DNA of 64,000 nucleotides from Coxiella-like endosymbiont (GCF_024730665.1 NZ_CP084737.1:310001-374000); one strand, 5' to 3'; counted from the stretch's first letter, positions 11,200 to 22,260 are shown. Notes: generated from the letters alone by a model not told the origin. Program-made: numbers and translations.

Positions 11200-11928
11200 C
11201 TAGAAAGGAATCTTCAAACGATGCGCGATTTCCTCGTAGGACTCGACGACTCGACCAAGATCTTTCCGAAAACGGTCCTTATCAAGAGACTCTTTTGTTT
11301 TAATATCCCAAATGCGACAGGAATCAGGACTAATTTCATCACCTAAATAGACTTCTCCATTGCTGGTGCCAAATTCATATTTGGCATCCACTAAAATCAA
11401 ACCAGCGTTTGAAAATAAAGAAAGAAGAACGTTGTTAATCTTTGAGGACAGCACGTTCATGTGATCAAGATGAGCTTGCTTTGCCCAGCCAAAACTTAAT
11501 GCATGATTTTCATTAATCATGGGATCATGCAAAGCATCATTCTTCAAAAATAACTCATATAATGGTGAATTTAATCGGAGTCCATTTTCAATACCCAAAC
11601 GACGACATAAACTTCCTGCTGAAATATTTCGGACTACGCACTCCAGGGGTATCATTTTGAGTCGTCGCACTATAGCTGTACAAGGTGAAATCATACTTTC
11701 AAAATGTGTTGGAATACCAGCCTCTTTCAACACATACATAATATAGGCGTTAATTTGATTATTGATCATTCCCTTGCTTACTAATTTTTTATGTTTTTCA
11801 CCATCAAGCGCTGTTATGTCATCTCGAAATTCCATGATTAAAAATTCAGGATCATCCGTTTCATACATAGATTTAACTTTACCGCTGTAGAAAAGTTTTT
11901 GCTTTGATAACACCATGATGGCACTCAT
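11200..11928 (-). CDS. purC: SAICAR synthase (phosphoribosylaminoimidazole-succinocarboxamide synthase)
   Basis: PurC couples aspartate to CAIR with ATP in purine synthesis. The 242 residues open with KLFYSGKVKSMYETDDPE (nucleotide-binding strand), then ITALDGEKHK, IPLECVVRNISAGSLCRR, and the metal-binding ILVDAKYEFG and GDEISPDSCRIWD motifs. Length is usual for the short bacterial form. It sits 3 bases after the small lipoprotein gene downstream of dapA, the same order as dapA-bamC-purC in enterobacteria. The frame is intact. Confidence 0.96.
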   Translation of the reverse strand: MSAIMVLSKQKLFYSGKVKSMYETDDPEFLIMEFRDDITALDGEKHKKLVSKGMINNQINAYIMYVLKEAGIPTHFESMISPCTAIVRRLKMIPLECVVRNISAGSLCRRLGIENGLRLNSPLYELFLKNDALHDPMINENHALSFGWAKQAHLDHMNVLSSKINNVLLSLFSNAGLILVDAKYEFGTSNGEVYLGDEISPDSCRIWDIKTKESLDKDRFRKDLGRVVESYEEIAHRLKIPF

Positions 11929-11931
11929 CGT

Positions 11932-12270
11932 TTATTTTGGTAAAGCATTTAACGAACACCCTACTTTAACGCAACATTTTTTCTCTTTAATGATTTTTAT
12001 GGTTTTTGAAGATTGTAATTGACTTTGATTATCAAATCGTTGCAAGTTGCTACCGGGCGGAACCAGTGAATTAGGTCTTTTAATTGAATGGATATTATTG
12101 GGCACTGGATAATAATTTTTACTCGTTTTTACTTTTGTACCCACTGGCACAACGATAGAATGAATAGTGTGAGCGTGAGCAATATAACTCATATTCTGTT
12201 TGGCACAACCAACAAAAAAAATTGTCATCATGGCTGCTGCTAGACTCATCGTTAAATATCGCATACTCAT
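11932..12270 (-). CDS. small lipoprotein, probable reduced BamC-like protein
   Basis: The 112-residue product has a lipoprotein signal peptide ending FFVGC, with the lipidated Cys at about residue 22, and Lys/Gln after it. The mature part is short, Pro- and Ser-rich and apparently unstructured: VVPVGTKVK, NYYPVPN, SLVPPGSNLQRF. That pattern recalls the N-terminal extended segment of BamC, which binds BamD in the outer-membrane assembly complex. The gene also occupies the bamC position between dapA and purC. The two helix-grip domains of BamC are absent. The tail KKCCVKVGCS has three cysteines. The BamC link is an inference from position and composition. Confidence 0.7.
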   Translation of the reverse strand: MSMRYLTMSLAAAMMTIFFVGCAKQNMSYIAHAHTIHSIVVPVGTKVKTSKNYYPVPNNIHSIKRPNSLVPPGSNLQRFDNQSQLQSSKTIKIIKEKKCCVKVGCSLNALPK

Positions 12271-12287
12271 TATCCCCCTTCCCTCTC

Positions 12288-13163
12288 CTAAATTTCAATT
12301 CCTACTTGTCGCAAAGCTTGTCGGACACCATCATGATATCTCTGACTCAGTGGTACTAAAGGCAAACGAATACCTACAGATATCATGCCCATTTTAAACA
12401 ACGCCCATTTCGTGGGAATTGGATTAGATTCAATAAACAACGAATTATACAAAGGTAATAATTCATTGTCATACTTCCTTGCCAGCTCAATATTACCTGA
12501 AACTGCCGCAGCACACCACAAGTAAGACCTTTTTGGCACAATATTAGCGATCACCGAAATCACTCCCTTACCTCCTGCTAACATGAAATCCGTTGCCGTA
12601 CTATCGTCTCCGCTCAATAAATCCAGCTGATGTGTAGCTTGCAATAACTGGGTAACTCGTTCTATATCACCACTCGCTTCCTTAACTCCCACAATATTCG
12701 GATATCTTGCTAAACGGAGTATCGTTTCAGGTAAAAGATCAGAAATGGTTCTTGAGGGCACATTGTAAAGTATCTGAGGAACGGGTACAGCCTCTGCGAT
12801 TGATTTAAAATGTTGAAAAAGACCTTCTTGAGTAGGTTTATTGTAGTAAGGCACTACTAACAAAGCGGCGTCAGCACCTAATCTCATGGCCTGTTGTGTT
12901 AACTCAATACTATGAGTGGTTGAACACGTTCCAGTTCCAACAATGACCGGAATTTTTCCGTTAACTTGGTCGACAACTTGTCGAATAATTTTTATTCGTT
13001 CATCAGGAGCAATAGTTGGAGATTCACCAGTTGTGCCTAATACAACAAGGCCCTCGGTATTATTGTGGAGGTGCCATTCTATCAGCTTTTTAAAACTCTT
13101 ATAATCGATTTCACCATCAGATCTCATCGGGGTGACGATAGCAACCAGGCTTCCACCAAACAT
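12288..13163 (-). CDS. dapA: 4-hydroxy-tetrahydrodipicolinate synthase
   Basis: DapA condenses pyruvate with aspartate semialdehyde, the first step to diaminopimelate and lysine, and so supplies peptidoglycan synthesis. The 291 residues have GSLVAIVTPM at the N-terminus, GTTGESPTI, VPYYNKPTQEG, ILYNVPSRT with the catalytic Tyr, the Schiff-base Lys in VGVKEASGD and the LLSGDDSTA motif. Length matches the family. It is probably co-transcribed with the small lipoprotein gene and purC. No defects are visible. Confidence 0.97.
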   Translation of the reverse strand: MFGGSLVAIVTPMRSDGEIDYKSFKKLIEWHLHNNTEGLVVLGTTGESPTIAPDERIKIIRQVVDQVNGKIPVIVGTGTCSTTHSIELTQQAMRLGADAALLVVPYYNKPTQEGLFQHFKSIAEAVPVPQILYNVPSRTISDLLPETILRLARYPNIVGVKEASGDIERVTQLLQATHQLDLLSGDDSTATDFMLAGGKGVISVIANIVPKRSYLWCAAAVSGNIELARKYDNELLPLYNSLFIESNPIPTKWALFKMGMISVGIRLPLVPLSQRYHDGVRQALRQVGIEI

Positions 13164-14358
13164 TTATTTTATCCTCTTTTGCTTGATTCTATGTCAGTCT
13201 TTGCAACGACCGCAATCAACTTCACGTCAAAAGATATAACGTCCAGATGACTAGTGATAACCGTAACCAAACTTGTGCGTCTTTTCGAACAGTAACTACA
13301 CAGAACAGCCCCTTTTTCCCGTTGCAAAAGGCCATAACTACTAGCTCTTAGTCTGCTATGTAGGGCATCCTAACATTAATTTGCCGTCCTTTCATACTAT
13401 TCTGGCAACCAACACTCACTATAACTTCTCTAAAGCTATCGTGATGGAATCGTTTACCTTTATCTTTAAAGCTTTTATCCCAAAGAAGTTGTTCCACAAA
13501 ATAAGATAACCCGATGGTTAGTTAATTTCAGAATTTCATTGTTTTATCGACTACATCCTGAATTACTTGGAGATCTGATCAAAGACGAAAACGAAAACTA
13601 ATATCAAAGCAAATTTTGTTTATTCTTAATCATAAATACTCTCTTCGAGCAAACCCAAAAATTTATCGCGCTCTGTTGGCTGAAGAATAGCAAGTACGAT
13701 CCCTGCAGAATTCATGGCTATTTTTTAGTAGTAAATTCAATCATACATTCCCAGATAATGGCTATTTATCATCTCCCACCCTTACGGGCCTACTATTATC
13801 GATGGCCCTGGCCCTCGCAAGCTGATTGATTATAGATGAGAGAATATTACGCAATCCCCATCCATTAATTTTCTGAGTTTTTAAGAGCAATGTCTATGTT
13901 GTACAATTCAGCAACAATGCTTAATTCTAAGCCGCTACTGCCGATAGTGTAGTTGCCAATAATATTAAAAATTTAAAAAACGTTCAAAAACTCGTCACGG
14001 ACTTTTTCGTAAACCCTATAGATCGTTGTTGATGACTGATAAAATGAAATGATTGGTTTTTTTGGTAGGTATCCAATTGGGTTTTTGACTTTAATTTTTT
14101 GAGGGGTTTTTGGAATCAACGGATTTAAAGCCGATATTTTTACCAATTGCTTCTGGCGCCGGTTGTATGACGATTATTAGTCGCTTTTCTAAAAATTCTG
14201 TCCGGGTTTGTTCATTATGTGTTTCGCATGATAGAATGCAATGTTAATAAGCTCTTATTATACAATAGTTTAATTTTTCTTTAAATGTAAGCACTTTTCT
14301 TAGGAGAGCATTATACTCTTGAGAAGCGTTTTTCCGGTTGTGATAGGAGTATCATATT
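13164..14358. other. gene desert with unidentified coding remnants
   Basis: About 1.2 kb between dapA and gdhB has no open gene. On the minus strand, fragments still read as protein-like: one at about 13930-13960 includes SSGLELSIVAELYNIDIAL, and one at about 13635-13715 ends ILQPTERDKFLGLLEESIYD before a stop. They are in different frames and probably derive from one lost gene. I cannot name it. Confidence 0.35.
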
Positions 14359-17300
14359 GTGGCACAGAACCGTTTTTCCGTCTCAGTGGAGGGAATGATT
14401 GAGAAGGTTGTTGCTTATGCAAAAGAGCAATTGTCTGATGAAAAAGTCACGTTAGTGACTAAATTTATTCGGCTTTTTTACGCTCCAATGGCGCTGGAGG
14501 ATATTCAGGAGCGTTCTATTCCTGATTTATACGGCGCTGTTATTTCACAATGGGAATTAATGCTGCAGCGCAAACCATCCGAAGTAAAAATTCACGTTTT
14601 CAATCCTCAGTATGAACGAGATGGTTGGCAATCCACACACACCATTGCTCAACTTATTATAGCTGATATGCCATTTTTAGTCGATTCTATCCGTATGGAA
14701 ATCAACCGCCTTGGTTTAACGACACATTTAATGATTCATATTGGCGGCATTAAAGTTTGTCGTAATAAAAAATATCAAATTGATGATGTTTTGACTTATC
14801 ACACCGAATATCACAAGGAAGGCATGATTGAAGAAGCTCCTATTCATATAGAAATTGATCGCCAGACAGATCCTAAAATATTAGCGAATATTCAACGCAA
14901 TATTTGTCGTGTTTTAAGGGATGTACGTGTTGCTGTTGAAGATTGGGGTTTAATGCAAGGCCGTGTATATGAGGCTATTACTGAATTAAATCCCGAAAAA
15001 ATGCTGCAGCAGCCGGATGAAATTAAAGAGACAAAAGAATTTTTAAATTGGTTGATTAATGATCATTTTATTTTTTAGGATTTCGTGATTATGAAATGGT
15101 GGGTGAAGGAAAAGAGCAGGCATTGCGTTTAATACCTAGTTCCGGATTAGGTGTTTTACGCGATCATGCCCATAGCAAAATGTTGCGACAGTATCAGTAT
15201 GCTGATTTACCAAAAGCTGCACGTAAAATGGCGTTGTCGACTGATCAAATATTGATTATGTTAAAAACCAACACGATATCGACAGTTCATCTGCCAGCTT
15301 ACACCGATTGTATTGGCGTTAAACGTTTTAAAGAAAAAGGGCAATTAATTGGCGAGCGCCGCTTTATTGGTCTTTATACTTCCGATGTTTATCGCTCTGA
15401 TCCTCGCGTTATCCCGATTATTCGCCTCAAGGTAGAATCTGTTTTAAAACGTTCAAAATTGCCTGCTAAGAGTCATGGATGTAAAGATATGCAACATATT
15501 CTTGCAACACTGCCTCGTGATGATTTATTTCATGCGACTACAGATGAATTGTTCGATTGGGCGATGGGAATATTGCATTTACAAGAGCGTCGCCGAATTC
15601 GTTTATTTATTCGTAAAGATGCTTACGGTCGTTTTATGTCATGTCTAGTTTATGTGCCGCGTGACAATTTTACGACGGATCTGGTGAAGCGCATGCAGGA
15701 TATTTTAGTTAAAACATTTAATGGTTCGGATGTAAATTTTACGACTTATTTTTCAGAATCTATATTGGCTCGCATTCACTTCGTCATTCGCATTAATCCT
15801 CGGCGTTTACTGGAATATGATATTCAGGAATTAGAAAAAAAAATCATTAAAGTTGGTGAATCCTGGCAGGATGAATTTTATAAATATGCAATTAAACATT
15901 TTGGCGAAGAATTTGGGAATGATATTTTTAGCCGTTACCAGTATGCCTTTTCCTCAGGTTATCGAGAGGAATTTCTTCCTCAACAAGCAGTTTATGACGT
16001 AGAACATATCGAAAAATTGTCTCAATCAAGTCAACTAGGTATGAGTATTTATCGTCCACATGGGGTTGGGAAAAACGTCATTAGATTTAAATTATTTCAT
16101 CCTGATTTCACAGTTCCTTTATCTGATGCTCTACCTATGTTGGAAAATATGGGTTTGCGGATTATCGGTGAACAACCGTATGAATTAACTTTTCTTAATG
16201 GACGTAAAATTTGGATTAATGATTTTTTAATGAATTATGCTAAGGAGCCTAAGTTTGAATTTGAAATTGAAACTGTTAAAACTCTTTTTCAAGAGGCTTA
16301 TGAAAAAATCTGGTTGGGCATCGCAGAAAATGATAGTTTAAATCGATTAGTTTTAGAAGCGGGACTAACCTGGCGAGAAATTTCTGTTTTTCGCTCATAT
16401 ACCAAATATTTTCGCCAAATAGGCTTTACCTTTAGTGAAGGCTATATTGCTGACGCGTTGGTTGATAACCCAGAAGTAGCGCGACTACTTATTGAATTAT
16501 TCAAATGTTATTTTGATCCAAAACGGGCACCGATAACGAAAGAAGAAGCTGAGGAAATCGAAGAGAAAATTCAAAAAGAACTGGATTCAGTCGTTGTTCT
16601 CGACCAAGATCGTATTTTAAGACGATATTTAACGTTAATTCATGCTACGTTGCGTACTAATTATTTTCAAGTGGATCAAGAAAACAATCCGAAGCCTTAT
16701 CTTTCATTCAAGCTCGATCCTTCAAAAATTCCGGACATGCCTTTACCATTACCAAGATATGAAATATTCGTTTATTCACCTCGCTTTGAAGGTGTGCATT
16801 TGCGAGCTGCTAAAGTAGCGCGAGGCGGTATTCGTTGGTCAGATAGACGGGAAGATTATCGTACAGAAATATTAGGCTTAATGAAAGCTCAACAAGTTAA
16901 AAATTCAATTATTGTTCCTGCTGGTGCAAAAGGCGGGTTTTTACCTAAACGACTATCGCTGGATGCATATCGTGATGAAATAATGCAGGAAGGACTCTTT
17001 TGTTATCGAAATTTTATCGGTGGTTTATTGGATCTAACCGATAATTTAAAAGATGGTCAAATTATTCCACCTAAAAGCACCATTTGTTATGACGGATCTG
17101 ACCCTTATTTAGTAGTAGCAGCGGATAAAGGGACATCCACATTTTCGGATATAGCGAATGATGTTGCTATTGAAAAAGGTTATTGGATGGGTGATGCGTT
17201 TGCTTCCGGAGGTTCTACGGGTTACGACCATAAGAAAATGGGTATTACAGCACGCGGTGCTTGGGTAGCAGCAAGGCGACATTTTCAGGATTTAGGAATC

Positions 17301-19187
17301 AATTTAGATAAGACAGAAATAACAGTCGTTGGTGTTGGTGATATGAGTGGAGATGTTTTTGGAAACGGTATGCTACTTTCGCGTCAGATAAAATTGGTTG
17401 CTGCCTTTGATCATCGACATATTTTCCTGGACCCAGATCCCGTACCGTTGACGAGTTATAAAGAACGATTACGATTATTTAATTTACTACGATCCAGTTG
17501 GGATGATTATGATCGAACGTTATTATCCAAAGGTGGGGGTGTTTATTCGCGAATGGTTAAAGCTATTCCACTCTCTCCTGAAGTTAAAAAATTGTTGCGA
17601 ATTGAAAAAAATGTGATAGTCCCGAATGAATTAATTCGCACTATTTTAAAAGCGCCTGTGGATATGATCTGGAATGGTGGTATTGGCACCTATATTAAGT
17701 CCAGTCTAGAAAAAAATAGTGATGTTGGTGATCGCAGCAATGATAATTTAAGAGTGAACGCAAAAAATGTTCGTTCACGTGTTATTTGCGAAGGAGGAAA
17801 TTTAGGGGTCACACAACTAGGTCGGATCGAATATGAATTGAATGGTGGAAAAATTAACACAGACTTTATTGATAATTCTGCCGGTGTGGATTGTTCTGAT
17901 CATGAAGTCAATATCAAAATTTTACTCAATTACGTTGTTGCTCAGGGAAATATGACAGAAAAGCAGCGTAATGAATTGCTAGCGAGCATGACAGATGAAG
18001 TGGCGAAATTGGTACTGCAAGACAATTATTTTCAGAATAAAGCGCTTAGTTTAGCTTCCTATTTATCCGTACGCGATTTCGAGTTGAATAAGCGTTTTCT
18101 TGACATACTGGATCAGGAGAGAAAAATTAATCGGGACTTGGAATTTTTGCCAGATGATAAGACACTGCTTGAACGTCGTGCAGCAGGTTTAGGATTAACT
18201 CGACCTGAATTGAGTGTATTATTGGCTTATAGCAAGATTATTCTAAAATCTCAAATCAAAGCTTCAGGATTAGTTGAAGATCCTTATTTATCACGATACG
18301 TAGAAGATGTGTTTCCAACACCTTTGCGTCGTCGATTTAGCAGCCAAATGAAAGCACATTATCTAGCGAAAGAAATTATTGCTACACAACTCAGTAATCG
18401 ATTAATTTCGATGATGGGTATCCCATTCCTCTATCAAATGCAGGATGAATTAGGGGTTTCTATACCGTCAATTATGCGTGCTTTTATTACAGCAATGAAA
18501 ATATTTCAAATGGAAGAATTATTGACAAATGTTGATGCGTTAGATTATAGAGTAGATATTAAAGTCCACTATAAAATTAATGTGGAAGCGATTCGTTTAA
18601 TCCGGCGGGCGTCGCGTTGGCTGCTACGGTATCGTCGTGGTGAGTTAGATATTGCGGTTACTATCAATCATTTTTCAGACCATGTTGCTGCGATTTGTTC
18701 CCGCTTGCCTAAATTACTATTAGGTGCTGATAAAAAAGTCATGGATGACCAGCAGAAAGCCTTAATAGAGCAATGTGTCCCTTCGGAATTAGCGTTCCGT
18801 ATTGCTGGTATGCCGCCTCTTTTCCATGCGCTTAATATTATTGAAGCAGCAACCACCTACCACGAAGAAGTGTTTCGGGTAGCGAAAATTTATTTTATGT
18901 TGGTGGACCGACTGGATTTATTCTGGTTTCGTGAAAAAATTAATACTTATCCAGTGAGTGACCGCTGGGCTGTTTTAGCGAGAGCAGGTTACAAAGGGGA
19001 TTTAGATTGGCTCCAGCGTGAGTTGACTGTACGTGTGTTGTTAGATACGAAAGCGCGAAGTATTCCAGGCAAGATTAATGAGTGGTTTGCTGAACATGAA
19101 CCAATGATCCAGCGTTGGCAAAATATTTCAGCAGCCATGCGCAGTGCAGAAAAAAGACTTTGCTATATTATTTGTAGCGATTCGTGA
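14359..19187 (+). pseudogene. gdhB: NAD-specific glutamate dehydrogenase, large type, frameshifted
   Basis: This is the roughly 180-kDa NAD-dependent glutamate dehydrogenase, which feeds glutamate carbon into the TCA cycle as 2-oxoglutarate, fitting the amino-acid-based metabolism of Coxiella. It starts at a GTG (14359) after TAGGAGT. The N-terminal 239 residues (ACT-like regulatory part) end prematurely at 15078. The remaining 1,363 residues follow in the next frame and carry ARGGIRWSDRREDYRTEI, the catalytic VPAGAKGGF and the Rossmann stretch VVGVGDMSGDVFGNG. At 15071-15076 six T stand where seven would restore a 1,609-residue protein, the normal length. All else is intact, so the lesion is isolated. 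Confidence 0.9.
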
Positions 19188-19461
19188 GCTATTTGATTTA
19201 GCGGACAGCGTGACAAAATAAGGATTTCCAATATGGAAAGATAATCTTATGGGATACTTATAATTCTTTCGTATGGAGTGAATTATTTCTCTATTGGACA
19301 AAAATAGCCCACCAAATTAAATGTGCGATTTTTAGTTTTCCTAAACCATATCGCGGCTTTATATAGGTGGTAACTTATAAAAGTTCACTTGCATTTCCTC
19401 GGGAATCACCTTAGAATTTTTGAGTGGCTTATTCATTTAATCTTCATAAGGATCTAAAATT

Positions 19462-19638
19462 ATGAGCAAAAAAGGTATTGTTGTCGCTTCGGCTCTTGCT
19501 GCAGCAGTTGTGTTGGGTGGGTGTGCTCCACGGCAGCCGATCCCTTCAAGTTCTCCTGCTTATCAAGCGGGACCAAGTATAAAGCTGGGTTGTTCCCACC
19601 ATTATAAATATCATTGCAAGCGTACCCACCACAGATAA
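19462..19638 (+). CDS. tiny lipoprotein with His/Cys-rich tail
   Basis: A 58-residue frame starts at ATG 19462 after AAGGAT at good spacing. The signal peptide MSKKGIVVASALAAAVVLGG ends in a lipobox LGGC, followed by a short Pro/Ser linker and the tail GCSHHYKYHCKRTHHR. The tail has two Cys and five His, suggesting metal or heme binding, which is speculative. A rho-independent terminator follows within 25 bases, which supports a real transcript. The family is unknown to me. It stands alone between gdhB and convergent rmuC. Confidence 0.75.
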   Translation: MSKKGIVVASALAAAVVLGGCAPRQPIPSSSPAYQAGPSIKLGCSHHYKYHCKRTHHR

Positions 19639-19659
19639 AAGTTAAAAATTATTTTATCG

Positions 19660-19690
19660 AAAAAGCCAGACATTCTTGCCTGGCTTTTTT
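19660..19690. terminator. bidirectional rho-independent terminator
   Basis: AAAAAGCCAG and CTGGCTTTTT form a perfect stem around a loop of about ten bases, with T runs on both strands. It lies between the tiny lipoprotein gene and the convergent rmuC, so it can end both transcripts. The rmuC stop codon lies within its right edge. Confidence 0.85.
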
Positions 19691-20942
19691 ATTCAAGCAA
19701 AGAGGACTCATTGTCTTGCCCATCTAGTTCTACTTTTTCAATTTTATTAAAGCGCCCTGTAATTTTTTGCGAAGATTTATGGACTTGGGTGACATCTTCA
19801 TGGACTAAATCAATATGTTTAGACAAGTTGCCCATTCTTTTTTGAAAACGATCGAAATCTTTCCCTAGCATAATTAAATGCTCTTGAATAATGTGTATTT
19901 GTTTTCGTGTTGCTGCATCTTTAAGAACGGCTCGTGCTGTAGTAAGAATAGCCATCATTGTGGTGGGGGATACTAACCAAACACGAGATTTATGAGCCAT
20001 TTCGACTAATTCAGGATAATTGCTGTGGATTTCCGCAAAGACTGCTTCTGCAGGAATAAACATGACCGCACCGTCAGTAGTTTCACCGGGAATAATGTAT
20101 TTATCAGCAATGTCTTGAATATGTTTGCGTATATCTAGCCGAAATTGTTTTTCTGCCTGAAGGCGCTCATTATTTGATATAGAGTCGTTATGGAGTTGTT
20201 GATAATTTTCAAGCGGAAATTTTGCATCAATGACAATATTCCCAGTCGGTTCTGGCAAAAATAAAATGCAGTCGCATCGTTTACTATTAGTTAGTGTGTG
20301 TTGGATAGCGTAATGCGATTTTGGCAACATATTCTGAATTAAATTATTTAATTGCACTTCACCAAAAGCACCACGAGAGCGTTTATCAGCTAGTACTTCT
20401 TGTAAACTAACGACATTGCTAGATAATTCCGTGATTTTCTTCTGAGCCTCGTCGATAATCGTTAATCGTTTAACTACATCGGTAAAAGTTGCTGTTGTTT
20501 TTTCAAATCCTTCTGTCAATTTACGATCTACTTGGCCGCTAATTTCCCTGAGTCGTTGTTGAGTTTCATCAGTTAATTTATCCACCCGTTTACCAAGATT
20601 TTCAGTATGATTAACTAACGCTGTATTTACTTGCTCACGTACGCTTTTCATGCCTTGCAATAAACTGTCTTGAATCAATTTTAGACTTTTTATTTGGTGT
20701 GCATCAAACCGTTGTCTTTGCTCGTTTTGTTCTTTTTGTTGTTGATTAATTAGTGCTTGCATAAAATGACGCTGTTCATTTAATTGCTCTAGACGATCCT
20801 GTATAAGTAGTATTTTTTGGTCGATAGCTCGATAAATGTAGTGTTGTCGTTTAATACCAATGTATAATACGCCTATGCTGAGCATAATGAGTGTGGAAAA
20901 TCCTGTGATCAGTATTGATTGCGAATCCATCATAAAATGCAT
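19689..20942 (-). CDS. rmuC: DNA recombination protein RmuC
   Basis: RmuC-family proteins limit recombination at inverted repeats; the exact reaction is unclear. The 417 residues begin with a membrane anchor (about 9-28), then a long coiled coil (about 30-180, rich in Gln, Glu and Leu). The conserved RmuC domain follows, with RGAFGEVQLNNLIQNMLP, IVIDAKFPLENY, TTDGAVMFIPAEAVFAEI and RVWLVSPTTMMAIL. The length is somewhat under the E. coli protein. The frame is intact. It is transcribed away from the decayed 20.9-24.4 kb region. Confidence 0.93.
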   Translation of the reverse strand: MHFMMDSQSILITGFSTLIMLSIGVLYIGIKRQHYIYRAIDQKILLIQDRLEQLNEQRHFMQALINQQQKEQNEQRQRFDAHQIKSLKLIQDSLLQGMKSVREQVNTALVNHTENLGKRVDKLTDETQQRLREISGQVDRKLTEGFEKTTATFTDVVKRLTIIDEAQKKITELSSNVVSLQEVLADKRSRGAFGEVQLNNLIQNMLPKSHYAIQHTLTNSKRCDCILFLPEPTGNIVIDAKFPLENYQQLHNDSISNNERLQAEKQFRLDIRKHIQDIADKYIIPGETTDGAVMFIPAEAVFAEIHSNYPELVEMAHKSRVWLVSPTTMMAILTTARAVLKDAATRKQIHIIQEHLIMLGKDFDRFQKRMGNLSKHIDLVHEDVTQVHKSSQKITGRFNKIEKVELDGQDNESSLLE

Positions 20943-21069
20943 AATATCAGATTCTTTTATAAGATATTACATCTAAGTATTAAAAGTAAAGATGAATAAA
21001 GGGCTGAGTTATGGATTAGATTTTTATATTTTTTCCAGTAATACCCATCATAAATGCTGACCTTGCCTG

Positions 21070-21347
21070 TTATGCACAATTTCTGTGGATAACTTTGTGG
21101 GTATTTTGTCAGAATGGCTTTTAATCTATTGATATCATAACCACAGATACAGATTGAGAATAAAATAAGCAAATAAAATTAATAAAATAAATTCAATAAG
21201 TTAAAAATTTTTATAAGACTTTGGTATATTTTTTAAAACGATTTGGCACTGTGTTTTATTATCAGTTAGACCTGTGAGCAACCTTGCCAAATTTTGAGAA
21301 ACTTCAATGGAAATTAACTACAATGCACTTGTGAGTTGTTGTCCACA
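21070..21347. promoter_or_regulatory. cluster of DnaA-box-like sites beside an AT-rich stretch
   Basis: TTATGCACA (21070-21078) matches the DnaA box consensus TTATNCACA. TGTGGATAA (21084-21092) is the exact reverse complement of TTATCCACA. Weaker matches are TGTGGGTAT (21096-21104), ATAACCACA (21137-21145) and TTGTCCACA (21339-21347). Between them, about 21170-21240 is almost pure A/T. The pattern resembles a replication origin or a DnaA-titrating site. No dnaA, dnaN, gidA or similar origin marker gene is nearby. Confidence 0.4.
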
Positions 21348-21727
21348 CTAAGTCAAGACATTACTGCCTGCACTCACGGCAAGTAAACGTTCTGCAATCA
21401 CCTTTAGTAGCAGTATCACAATACGAAGTTAAATCCAACCAAAAGAGAATTCATTCCCTCTGTTCTGCCACATTAAATGGATGGATTTCTCAGTGTTGGT
21501 AGCATTGTCATCAAGCTTCTGAAATTCTGCTAAGTGATTTCCAAGAATACCTGCTATGGAAAGAAATTATTCTATTTTCTAACAAAGTAGCAAATTTAGT
21601 CAGAACTGAAAGATTTAGAAAAGGAAACAAATAGCGAAGTACAGCATTTTATTCAATGGGGTGCAATCTACCCAATTAAAAGAACATCGCTGAATAAGCA
21701 GCCTAAATTACCAAAACGATTGGAATC

Positions 21728-22260
21728 TTATTCCTTATTTAAAATTGCCAACAGTTCATTCTACTAGGTTTCGATGAATTAGTGCCGTCGGTTCGACAAT
21801 TTTTGGCAGTATTTAGAAAGCACTACCCCTATCACTACTCTGGCGAAAACGGAAACGTAGAAGTTCGCGTCAGTTATTTTTCTTCTCTCTTAAAAGCGAG
21901 ATGGAAGAAAAATCGCAGAGCATTTGTCGCATCATTTAAAGGACCAAAAACATGAAATTTAAACTATGGCACGGAAAGCGCACGCTCAATGAGTCACTGA
22001 TCCTGAAAAATCGGTTATATTATTTCTAATCTCTTCTATCATCGTTCTCAAGTTCTCCGTCTTTTTACAAAATTATTTCGGTCTGATAGACGATATTCCT
22101 CTTATCAAAACTGCGCTCGATATTTTAGAACTGAATTATTCATACATTGATATTATTCCACTAGAAGTTATTCTCTTGCTTATATCTCCTACTTATATTT
22201 TAGATGTAGATATTTGCAAATATTATGAGCTAAGTACATTGTATCGGATTGGAGAGACGG
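21728..22260 (+). pseudogene. possible remnant of conjugation genes traL-traE
   Basis: Fragments in shifting frames read LIPYLKLPTV then ILLGFDELVPSVRQFLAVF, which resembles the start of TraL-type proteins (a few residues, then an ILxxxxDELVP motif). The frame ends at about 21955. A second frame starts immediately at ATG 21952 (MKFKLWHGKRTLNESLILKN), breaks after 25 codons and continues as membrane-helix-like and acidic segments to about 22260. This recalls TraE, which follows TraL in F-type transfer operons. The assignment rests on short motifs and gene order only. An unrelated decayed membrane protein is possible. Confidence 0.3.

Noticed and set aside
15071-15076. Programmed ribosomal frameshift in gdhB
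   Set aside because: A one-base deletion in a T run explains it; no canonical slippery heptamer with downstream pseudoknot is evident, and the same lesion type recurs in many unrelated genes.
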